This document shows positions 8,574 through 15,586 of a DNA stretch of 33,671 bases, in pieces. The position numbers and the translations under genes are program-made. The notes under the pieces were generated by a model. That model was not told where the DNA came from and did no database searches. It saw only the letters and a program-made list of their open reading frames with translations. The first letter of the stretch is position 1. Each line of letters begins with the position of its first letter. This DNA comes from Planctomycetaceae bacterium (lineage in GTDB: Bacteria > Planctomycetota > Planctomycetia > Planctomycetales > Planctomycetaceae). The DNA is taken from contig PBMZ01000157.1 of the NCBI GenBank assembly GCA_002722955.1, positions 1 to 33,671 of the forward strand, in the 5' to 3' direction.

Positions 8574-9320
8574 TCACTTGCCGGACAATTGCTTGATCAC
8601 GCCGTCTAGGAAGTTGGCCAGTTGTGCGGTGGCTCGATTAGCGTTTTCTCGCAGATACCACAAGTCCTTCACGCTTCCCGGCCGCTTCCAAACCGAACCG
8701 ATCGCGGCACCGATGCGAACGTTTCCCGTGGAACCAATGATCGAGAGAATCTCGGCGGGCAGATCGGTCTTCATGTCATCACTGATGGCGCGGATGGCCA
8801 TAAACCCGGTTTGCCGCTCTTTCGCGATCTGAGCGACGGCAAGGCTCTCCATGTCAACAGCGATGGCCTGCGTACTTTCCGCCAATGATCGTTTCTCATC
8901 GACAGTTCGGACCATCTCGTCCGAGGTTAACAGTCTTCCCACATACAACCCATTTTCCGAGTCGGCTGGCAAGTTGATGTCGAGCCGTATCTCTTGCCCA
9001 TGGCTATCCACCAACGAGTCGCCAACAACAATGTCTCCACACTTCATTTCTTGCTGAAGTGCTCCGGATAGGCCGCACGAGAGAATCCAATTCGGTGTGT
9101 GAGTCTGGATGAGTTGCTCGGTCGCTTTGCGGGCGCGAGCGAAGCCGACTTTGCTTTCGGCGATCGCAATCTTGACACCGTCATAGATGCCGCCGCGAAA
9201 GACGAAGCCGCCGTCCGAATACTTGCGCACTCGTTCGCAACGGCTAAGAAACGCGGACATTTCGATCGGCAAGGCAGAGACAATGCCGATGTCCGCATGA
9301 GCATGATCTGGTTGAGCCAA
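8574..9320 (-). CDS. Nucleoside phosphorylase-family protein (MTA/SAH nucleosidase-like)
   Basis: A 248-residue member of the PNP/UDP phosphorylase superfamily. It shows the family N-terminus (DIGIVSALPIEMSAF), the glycine-rich segment LSCGLSGAL, the purine/ribose-binding AVDMESLAVAQIAK and the catalytic aspartate region RAISDDM. This pattern fits 5'-methylthioadenosine/S-adenosylhomocysteine nucleosidase best, which splits adenine from these nucleosides. Hopanoid-associated phosphorylases (HpnG) look similar and cannot be excluded; no hopanoid genes are nearby. The last 40 residues diverge from standard MTA/SAH nucleosidases. It is divergent from the GNAT gene and convergent with nadK. Confidence 0.8.
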   Translation of the reverse strand: MAQPDHAHADIGIVSALPIEMSAFLSRCERVRKYSDGGFVFRGGIYDGVKIAIAESKVGFARARKATEQLIQTHTPNWILSCGLSGALQQEMKCGDIVVGDSLVDSHGQEIRLDINLPADSENGLYVGRLLTSDEMVRTVDEKRSLAESTQAIAVDMESLAVAQIAKERQTGFMAIRAISDDMKTDLPAEILSIIGSTGNVRIGAAIGSVWKRPGSVKDLWYLRENANRATAQLANFLDGVIKQLSGK

Positions 9321-9421
9321 CGGATTGGATTCCTTGGTGAGTCAATGTGAAACTTCCAGTCTATCCGATATCATGGGCGGATCGCGAGCAACTTAGATCT
9401 CAAATTCGAATCTGAAATCCA

Positions 9422-9892
9422 ATGAGCACAGCTTATCTAATCGAGCCTGCGACGTCCGATGACTTCCTGAACGTCGCCGCGTTAGACCGAATCGCTTGGC
9501 GCGAGACACCCGACACATTCATACCCGACGGCGAACACATCTGGCGCGTGTGGTGCGACCACGCAACCCTTTTGGTGGCTCGACGAACCGACGAAATCAA
9601 ACTTCCCCACACCGCCAACATCGCCGGCGCAACGGTCGTGTTCCCGACGTTGGGTAGCGAGACTTTCCTACACAAAATTATGGTCCACCCCGACTGCCGA
9701 GGCGAAGGAATCGGCTCGGCCTTAATGAGAGCCGCATTGGAGCAAGCCCCCAGCACCGTTCTGCTGACCGTCGATCCCGCCAACACCGCCGCCATGCAAC
9801 TCTACGAAAACTTTGGCTTTCGCCTGAGAACCATGATCCCCGGCTACTACCGAAGCCACGAGGACCGCAACATCATGGAATTTGTGGTTTAA
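9422..9892 (+). CDS. GNAT-family N-acetyltransferase
   Basis: A 156-residue protein with the acetyl-CoA-binding motif A in KIMVHPDCRGEGIGSALM (R/Q-x-x-G-x-G/A) and the motif B region PANTAAMQLYENFGF. These features are clear for the GCN5-related acetyltransferase fold. The end (GYYRSHEDRNIMEFVV) recalls RimI-like ribosomal-protein acetyltransferases, but the substrate cannot be read from sequence. It is a single-gene unit, divergent from the nucleosidase gene with about 100 bp between them. Downstream lies the gene-poor, decayed region. Confidence 0.88.
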   Translation: MSTAYLIEPATSDDFLNVAALDRIAWRETPDTFIPDGEHIWRVWCDHATLLVARRTDEIKLPHTANIAGATVVFPTLGSETFLHKIMVHPDCRGEGIGSALMRAALEQAPSTVLLTVDPANTAAMQLYENFGFRLRTMIPGYYRSHEDRNIMEFVV

Positions 9893-9972
9893 TACTTCTT
9901 GTCGCTTTCGTTACCACGTCCAGCTATATTCGCCATTAACATCGTTCGCGGATCCGTTTTCGCGACAATATG

Positions 9973-10408
9973 TCATACAGAACTCTGTTGCACGCACCAA
10001 GCTGAATGACAGCACAGCGCATCACTGCCGTCGTGACAAAAACCGGTAGGGGTGGTGCGCCACTGGCTGGCGGACGGTGGCGCGTCGCGTGACGTGATTT
10101 CACGAACACGGCTCTTGCGCCGAGCGAAGTTCTTCGCGGTCACCCAAATATCCGCTCGACGAGATCGCAAGACGAAGCCGAAGAACTCAACTCCGTCCGC
10201 TCAACGAACGGCGCTCTTTTGCTCGTTCACCACGAGCTTCAGTTTGCGAGTGACAAACCGACACCATCACTTTCCGCGCTACATAAGGAGAGCGAACAAG
10301 AATCACGAAGTCACCCGCATACCATGCAAACGGCAGATTCCGAGGTTCGACTTCCTTGTCCAGATCGTCCAGCAGGATGTTGGAAAGAAGCGGCGAGCCT
10401 TGAGGCGT
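9973..10408 (-). pseudogene. Degenerate group II intron reverse transcriptase/maturase fragment
   Basis: Two minus-strand frames together give the middle of a group II intron reverse transcriptase. Frame one (10408-10187) reads TPQGSP, PLLSNILLDDLDKE and WYAGDFVILVRS. The active-site YADD box is YAGD, and three residues are missing after TPQGSP. Frame two takes over at about 10251 (RKLKLVVNEQKSAV), hits a stop where the sequence AVR*ADGVEF is expected to be continuous, and goes on with FFGFVLRSRRADIWV and KSRVREIT. After that the homology fades, at about 10090. The N-terminal fingers, the maturase and endonuclease regions and any recognisable intron RNA domains are absent. It cannot be functional. 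Confidence 0.8.
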
Positions 10409-10413
10409 CGCGA

Positions 10414-10616
10414 TTAGCTTGTGGCTTCCGCGGTGGCCTTGATCGCCGATCGTTTGCCAGCGGCGTATTTGATGAGGTATCCGATTCCGAAATGCCCGCG
10501 ATCACGCCCCCAACAGCAACGACTTTGACGGCCATCACGGCTGCTAACAGAAAGAGCCAAACCAACGCACCTTCGCTACCCAAGCTGACACAACCAAGAA
10601 TCATCGCAGTAGACAT
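10414..10616 (-). pseudogene. Possible small membrane protein gene with a frameshift
   Basis: From ATG at 10616, with GGGGA upstream, the frame gives MSTAMILGCVSLGSEG, then a long hydrophobic stretch to about residue 42 (VAVGGVIAGI). At about 10490 a shift into the next frame continues with plausible membrane-protein sequence (GIGYLIKYAAGKRSAIKATA) and a TAA at 10414, only 6 bp before the reverse transcriptase remnant. Without a shift the frame runs on into a low-quality arginine/serine-rich tail to 10311. I recognise no family. It could be a pseudogene, a sequencing error or a chance open frame. Confidence 0.35.
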
Positions 10617-10884
10617 GACTTTTCCCCAATTTTTGTTGTTTGTTTTCTCTCTACAGAAACAAGACGCACCGCTTCCAAAGGTATCACGCGTCAGTTGAGC
10701 GATTTCTGAAAATCCTGACAGGGAGCACTGCGATTCTTTTCGAGCAACGCTGTCGGACGTCATTTGTTCTCGCTATGGTTAAGAGCAGACACCTCGAGGC
10801 CGTTGTCTTTCGTGGACAAATTTCGTTTAACGCCGGCGCCTTAGGCCGGGCGGTAAACCTGGATTATTCATCCATCAACACCGA

Positions 10885-10922
10885 GAATTCGTGGGGCCAA
10901 ATCTTCCGAACCCCACGAATTC
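10885..10922. repeat. 12-bp inverted repeat
   Basis: GAATTCGTGGGG and CCCCACGAATTC are exact complements around a 14-nt loop. The hairpin is strong but no T-run follows on either strand. It is isolated between decayed sequence and the M19 peptidase gene. Confidence 0.55.
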
Positions 10923-11085
10923 AGGGCGACCACGAATTACACTCTGTGAAAACTCGCGTTTGCCACAAGTTGTTACGAACGTGACGCTTAACTGAAATAT
11001 CGGTCATGTTCATGAATGATCCGGGTTAAACGTCGAGAATGTTTCCCAAGCAGGCCTCTTAACAGCACGCAACAAGGAATCTCAC

Positions 11086-12402
11086 ATGGATCGACGAGGC
11101 TTTATCCACAGTTCCATCGGCATGACGATCGCAGCAGCGGCGGTGTCCGGTACGGCAAAGGCGGATACGAAGAAGTTAACCGAGAATCTGAATCCCAAGA
11201 TTCAACACGCTCGCCAAGTGGCACTTGATATCTTGATGCCCACGCCGAAGCAGTTGGAACACGGGTTAAGGCTGCATGCGGAATCGCTTGTTTTTGATTC
11301 CTACGGCTTTGCCCCCCGAGCCGCTTTGGATGGCGCCGCGTACGCGAAAGCGATCGAAGCGGGAGCATCGGACATCGAACTGGACGACATGCGCGAAGAG
11401 ATGTCGATGACTCGCTATGTCACAGTTCCCGAAGAGCACCGCGAGTACATGGATGCTTGGCGAGCATCCGGTGTGACTTGCATTTATCAAAATGCGGGGG
11501 AAGAGGGCCAAGACCCGTTGCGATTGATCAAGCGATTGGCACGATTCACGTTTGCTACGGATATGCTCAAGGACGAAGTTCCCAAAGCCGCGACTCCGGA
11601 CGATGTCGAGGCGGCGAAGAAGGCTGGCCATCATTGTTTGTACTTCACCGGCAACGGCGTGCCGCTGACTCAGCAGTGGGTTTCGGTCGAGGACGAATTG
11701 CGGTACTTGCGAGTCTACTATCAACTTGGCATTCGCATGATGCATCTAACTTACCAACGCCGAAACATGATCGGTGATGGATGTGCCGAGAAAGCCAATG
11801 GCGGCCTCAGCGACTTCGGTCGTCATGTGATCACGGAAATGAATCGAGTCGGAGTGACGCCGGACTGTGCTCATTCAGGTTGGCAAACGAGTCTAGAGTC
11901 CGCACAAGTTTCCGACAAACCGGTCGTCGTAAGCCACACAACCTGTGGGGCCAAGTACCCTCATATTCGTAGCAAACCGGACGAGGTCATCAAAGCCATC
12001 GCCGACACTGGCGGATACGTGGGCATGTGTTGTGTTCCCAGATTCCTTCGCGGCGCGGGTGACATCGGCGTGTACTTGGATCACGTCGATTACGTCGTGG
12101 AAAAGTTTGGGGCCGATCACGTTGCGCTCGGCACGGATGTGGCTTACACCTCACAGAATTCCTCGGCCGAATCGAAAAAGATTCCGCGTCGCGGACGTCG
12201 GACTCGCAAAGAATTCCGATCGCTGTGGCCGGCCGATGATTACATTACAACATCCAAAGCACGTGATAGCATCAGTTGGACCAACTGGCCGCTCTTCACC
12301 GTCGGGCTGGTCCAACGCGGCCACAGTGACGAAACCATCCGCAAAATCATCGGAGGCAACGTGATGCGAGTGGCTCGGGAATCGATGGCTGTTAACGGAT
12401 AG
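11086..12402 (+). CDS. Tat-exported M19 (membrane dipeptidase) family protein
   Basis: The 438-residue protein starts with a twin-arginine signal (DRRGFIHSSIGMTIAAAAV), so it is exported folded. The peptidase M19 fold is recognisable from LTYQRRNMIGDG, GGLSDFGRHVITEMNRVGV, the histidines H263 (CAHSG) and H284 (VSHTTCGA), and ALGTDV near the end. M19 enzymes hydrolyse dipeptides with two zinc ions. The first metal motif, DGHxD in active enzymes, reads DSYGF here (residues 71-75), and the bridging glutamate position also appears changed, so dipeptidase activity is doubtful. A ribosome-binding site AAGGA precedes the ATG, and a hairpin terminator follows at 12409-12441. The adjacent DUF1501 gene is also Tat-exported. 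Confidence 0.85.
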   Translation: MDRRGFIHSSIGMTIAAAAVSGTAKADTKKLTENLNPKIQHARQVALDILMPTPKQLEHGLRLHAESLVFDSYGFAPRAALDGAAYAKAIEAGASDIELDDMREEMSMTRYVTVPEEHREYMDAWRASGVTCIYQNAGEEGQDPLRLIKRLARFTFATDMLKDEVPKAATPDDVEAAKKAGHHCLYFTGNGVPLTQQWVSVEDELRYLRVYYQLGIRMMHLTYQRRNMIGDGCAEKANGGLSDFGRHVITEMNRVGVTPDCAHSGWQTSLESAQVSDKPVVVSHTTCGAKYPHIRSKPDEVIKAIADTGGYVGMCCVPRFLRGAGDIGVYLDHVDYVVEKFGADHVALGTDVAYTSQNSSAESKKIPRRGRRTRKEFRSLWPADDYITTSKARDSISWTNWPLFTVGLVQRGHSDETIRKIIGGNVMRVARESMAVNG

Positions 12403-12408
12403 CTGAGT

Positions 12409-12441
12409 AGAAGCCCGACTTTTTCGAAAGGCCGGGCTTCT
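12409..12441 (+). terminator. Terminator hairpin of the AGAAGCCCGGC family after the M19 gene
   Basis: AGAAGCCCG and CGGGCTTCT pair, with a further inner CTTT/AAAG stem, six bases after the stop codon. The stem is followed by TTGCGCG rather than a long T-run. The sequence matches the palindromes at 4084, 19492 and 21825. Confidence 0.7.
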
Positions 12442-12544
12442 TTGCGCGATAGCTTCAACAACAACCTTGCCGATAAGTACTGTGGGTCGCCATAATATCG
12501 TGAATCGTCAATCATCAACTCGAACGAGCTTTTATAGGTCCACC

Positions 12545-13978
12545 ATGAAGCATTCGAACGACAACTCGCGTCCTGATCGACAAATCGTCAACCGCCGGGA
12601 TTTGTTGCAAGTCGGAGCACTCAGCCTTTCGACGTCGGTGTTGCCACAATCAGTGCTCGGCGCCAACCGCAGCGTTGCGGAAACGGCGGGCCGTGCTCGC
12701 TCGGTGATCTTTCTTTGGATGGGCGGCGGATTCACGCATATCGACTCATTCGATCCAAAGCCTGAAGCTCCCGAAGAAATTCGCGGCGAGTTAACTGCGA
12801 TCTCGACAAATCTTCCCGGCGTTCAGTTCTGCGAAACGATGCCTCACCTGGCCAAGATGGCTGATCAGTTGGCTGTGGTTCGCTCGTTCTCTCACGACAG
12901 TAACGATCATTTGTTGAGTCAGGTTTACACTTTGTCCGGCCGCAAGGTTGGCCGGACTCAACTATTCAGCGAACCGAACATCGGAGCCATCGTTTCGTAC
13001 TTGCACGGTTCGCGAAATGGCTTGCCTGGTTATATTGCCGTTCCTGGAATTACTCGGCCTGGACCGCCTCCTCACAACCTGTTTGTTGGCGGTTGGCTGG
13101 GAAACCAATACGCTCCGTTTGCTGTGGGTGGACAACCCGATCAGCCAGACTTCACAGTCGGAGAAAAGGCGGCCAACCCGCCAGTAGACTTCGACGAGGA
13201 CCTAACACCGAAGGTGTTGCGTCAGCAAGACGGATTGCCGTTGGGCCGATTGAGCGGTCGCGCCAGCTTACGCCAAGACTTGGAACAATCGTTGCAAACT
13301 GCGGAACGACAAAAGTATCGCGATGTCGAGGGACACTATCAAAACGCGATCGAGCTATTGACCTCGAACCGCATTCGCGAAGCCTTCGATATCAATAAAG
13401 AATCTGATGCGATTCGTGACTCTTACGGTCGCACGAAGATTGGCGGCCGATGCTTGCTCGCCAGTCGGCTGGTCGAAGCTGGCGCGAGATTTGTCATGGT
13501 CGATTACGGTTATGATCCCGATTACGGCAACCTGTGGGACAATCACAACGCACTCAGCCAAAAGAACTTCCCGCACATCTCGAAGATGTCCAAGCGAGGC
13601 TATCACGTTGCGGGCTGCGATAAGGCGTTTGCTGGTTTAATCCAAGACCTGAAAACACGCGGACTCTTGGACTCGACATTAGTCGTCTTCCTGACCGAAT
13701 TCGGTCGAACGCCCAAGATCAACGCACGTGGCGGCCGAGATCACTGGGGCGCTTGCGGATCCGTTTTCTTCACGGGAGCTGCCACGCAAGTTGGTCAAGT
13801 CATTGGCCAAAGCGATCAGCATGCCGCTTATCCGATTACACGCGGCTACACTCCCGCAGATCTAGCCGCGACAATTTACGACTACATCGGCATCGACCCC
13901 GAAACGCGAATCCGCGATTTGCAAAATCGGCCGATGCCGGTTCTCGATCATGGCGAGAAGATCGAGGGGCTTGTTTAG
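12545..13978 (+). CDS. Tat-exported DUF1501 protein
   Basis: I chose ATG at 12545, giving 477 residues, because it places a twin-arginine signal (NRRDLLQVGALSLSTSVLP) near the N-terminus; the open frame reaches back to 12467 but that part looks non-coding. DUF1501 proteins are sulfatase/alkaline-phosphatase-fold relatives and are very numerous in planctomycetes, usually paired with DUF1549/DUF1553 cytochrome-like proteins; no such partner is present here. Recognisable segments are SVIFLWMGGGFTHIDSFDPK, the HDSNDHLLS region, FVMVDYGYDP, and VVFLTEFGRTPK followed by GRDHWG. The biochemical function is unknown. A 20-bp-stem hairpin at 13990-14051 follows. Confidence 0.92.
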   Translation: MKHSNDNSRPDRQIVNRRDLLQVGALSLSTSVLPQSVLGANRSVAETAGRARSVIFLWMGGGFTHIDSFDPKPEAPEEIRGELTAISTNLPGVQFCETMPHLAKMADQLAVVRSFSHDSNDHLLSQVYTLSGRKVGRTQLFSEPNIGAIVSYLHGSRNGLPGYIAVPGITRPGPPPHNLFVGGWLGNQYAPFAVGGQPDQPDFTVGEKAANPPVDFDEDLTPKVLRQQDGLPLGRLSGRASLRQDLEQSLQTAERQKYRDVEGHYQNAIELLTSNRIREAFDINKESDAIRDSYGRTKIGGRCLLASRLVEAGARFVMVDYGYDPDYGNLWDNHNALSQKNFPHISKMSKRGYHVAGCDKAFAGLIQDLKTRGLLDSTLVVFLTEFGRTPKINARGGRDHWGACGSVFFTGAATQVGQVIGQSDQHAAYPITRGYTPADLAATIYDYIGIDPETRIRDLQNRPMPVLDHGEKIEGLV

Positions 13979-13989
13979 CTTAACTCGTC

Positions 13990-14051
13990 GCGGAAGCCGC
14001 CAAGGCTTTGGCACGATTATTAGGCAAACCGAAAGCCTTGGCGGCTTCCGC
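13990..14051. terminator. Strong bidirectional hairpin between convergent genes
   Basis: A perfect 20-bp stem (GCGGAAGCCGCCAAGGCTTT and its complement) encloses a 22-nt loop. It fills the 79-bp gap between the DUF1501 gene and the convergent adaptor gene and probably ends transcription from both. There is no T-run of the classical type. Confidence 0.7.
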
Positions 14052-14057
14052 TACTGT

Positions 14058-15413
14058 TCAGTACTGATCGAGGCCGCTTGCGAGCACAACTTCTCCCGAT
14101 TGCACCTCGCCGCTGATGCCGACGGTGACGGCGTCGTTGAAAATCACCTCGACGAATTCGACTTGCCATTCGCCTTCACGTTGGACAACCACGTAGTTTC
14201 GGCCATCTTTTTCTCCGAGCGCTGACGTCGAGACGGTTGCCAATGATTCCCAACGTTTCAGTCGAACAGAAACCGTTCCGAACAGACCTGGCTTGAGATG
14301 GGTTTCTCGTTCCGAGTACGCGTCCTTCACCGGATTCTTCAAGTCGACTTGAATCTGCATCATCCGCGTGGATTTGTCCAAAGCCGACGCTACCCGAGAG
14401 ACATGGCCACCAAAGGTCCAACCAGCCAGTCCACCAAGTTTATGAACCAAAACGGATTGGCCCACCTTCACTCGCGAGGCCTTTCTGATTGGCACAGAGG
14501 CCATGACGCGTAGCTTGTCCTGGCGAGTGATCTTGAAGAGCGGCATGGCTCCCGAGTTATTTGTGGCTGGTCGAACGAAGGCACCGCGATCGATGTTCCG
14601 CTGCACGATGACTCCGTCGAATGGAGCCCGAATGATTGCATAGTTGACTTGAGCTTGCATGCCCTCATGGATGGCTTCGGCGACTTTCACTTTGGCTTCC
14701 GCGGATCGGACGTCGGCTTCGGCTTTTAGCAGGCTGGCATCGGCAACCTTCGCTAATGCTTGTGCCGTATTGATTCCCGCTTGGGCGCTATTGGTCGCAG
14801 CTTCTGCTGCCTTCAATTCGAATTGGGCTTCGTCGCGATTATCTGTTCCGACCGAGCCTCGCTTCACCAACGCGTCAACTTTGTTGAACTTTACACGGGC
14901 GAACTCGACAACTGCATCGGCTTCTGCTTTTTTTGCTTTAGCGCGATCGACTTCCGACTTTCGCTGATTGACCTCTTCCGTCGCTTGAGTCACTGCGGCG
15001 TTGGCTTGGCTGACCGAACTACGTGCATCGATGACCAAGGCGCTCTTTTCTTGCAGTTGCGATTCCAACTCAGGCACTTCCAGGATTGCGAGCACGTCGC
15101 CTTCCTTGACCTTGGTGCCAATGTCGACTTCCGCGTCGTTGACTTCGCCAAATTCGGCAACATAGCCGCCAACCTTCGCCATTAGCATGGCCGTTTCGAA
15201 TCCATGAACGGTCGCACCGGGGAGTTCGATGACCTCGTCATAAGGTTCGGCCAGCACACCAACCTTTTCGGTTTTCGGACCGGATGTTTGCACCGGCGCC
15301 GGAGGCGGTCCACCGGTCGTGCCGCTGACATCTTCGTCGGCCCCTTGGTTACAGCCAGCGATCGCAACACAGACGGCGATCACCAAACTGAGGCACGCTG
15401 AATAGTGAATCAT
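14058..15413 (-). CDS. RND efflux pump periplasmic adaptor (HlyD/membrane fusion family)
   Basis: This 451-residue lipoprotein has a signal peptide ending in the lipobox AIAGC, with the lipid-bearing cysteine at residue 21. A lipoyl/barrel-sandwich half follows (TVHGFETAMLMAKVGGYVAEFG), then a long alanine-rich coiled-coil hairpin at about residues 120-255 and the second barrel half (IIRAPFDGVIVQRNIDRGAFV). The C-terminus forms the beta-barrel and membrane-proximal domains. Such proteins link an RND permease to an outer-membrane channel. It is downstream of the permease gene at 15587-19369, separated by 173 bp that contain a 41-bp palindrome. AAGGA precedes the ATG. No TolC-like gene is visible. 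Confidence 0.92.
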   Translation of the reverse strand: MIHYSACLSLVIAVCVAIAGCNQGADEDVSGTTGGPPPAPVQTSGPKTEKVGVLAEPYDEVIELPGATVHGFETAMLMAKVGGYVAEFGEVNDAEVDIGTKVKEGDVLAILEVPELESQLQEKSALVIDARSSVSQANAAVTQATEEVNQRKSEVDRAKAKKAEADAVVEFARVKFNKVDALVKRGSVGTDNRDEAQFELKAAEAATNSAQAGINTAQALAKVADASLLKAEADVRSAEAKVKVAEAIHEGMQAQVNYAIIRAPFDGVIVQRNIDRGAFVRPATNNSGAMPLFKITRQDKLRVMASVPIRKASRVKVGQSVLVHKLGGLAGWTFGGHVSRVASALDKSTRMMQIQVDLKNPVKDAYSERETHLKPGLFGTVSVRLKRWESLATVSTSALGEKDGRNYVVVQREGEWQVEFVEVIFNDAVTVGISGEVQSGEVVLASGLDQY

Positions 15414-15476
15414 GACAGGTCCTTGTAGGTCGAAGGCGACTTGTGTTGCGGTGAAATTGACATACTTCCAAGAATA

Positions 15477-15575
15477 GTAACCCGAAGCGTGAGCGAGGGA
15501 CGCTCACACGTGTTCGCGATCGAGAATCTTCTTTGCGAACACGTGTGAGCGTCCCTCGCTTACGCATCGGGTTAC
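15477..15575. repeat. 41-bp near-perfect inverted repeat inside the pump operon
   Basis: The arms 15477-15517 and 15535-15575 match at 39 of 41 positions when one is reverse-complemented; the loop is 17 nt. Each arm also contains a smaller self-complementary unit (GTGAGCG with CGCTCAC), so two alternative folds are possible. It sits between the permease stop and the adaptor start and could attenuate or terminate transcription, or stabilise the permease mRNA. Confidence 0.85.
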
Positions 15576-15586
15576 CATCGGCATCA

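Larger units (their letters stand above)
9893..11085. other. Gene-poor region with decayed elements
   Basis: No intact gene is convincing across these 1.2 kb. On the minus strand it holds a group II intron reverse transcriptase remnant (about 9973-10408) and a frameshifted small membrane protein gene (10414-10616). A 12-bp inverted repeat occurs at 10885-10922. The remainder, including 10640-10880, shows no family I recognise. The M19 peptidase gene promoter and an AAGGA ribosome-binding site lie at its right edge. Confidence 0.6.

Noticed and set aside
10885..10922. Hairpin considered as the insertion target of a class C group II intron, which insert after terminators
   Set aside because: The hairpin is nearly 500 bp from the reverse transcriptase remnant with a possible unrelated small gene between them, and no intron boundary is visible.
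10640..10984. Open frame of 114 codons on the plus strand in the gene-poor region
   Set aside because: Composition is not protein-like, it spans a 12-bp inverted repeat, and no family is recognisable.
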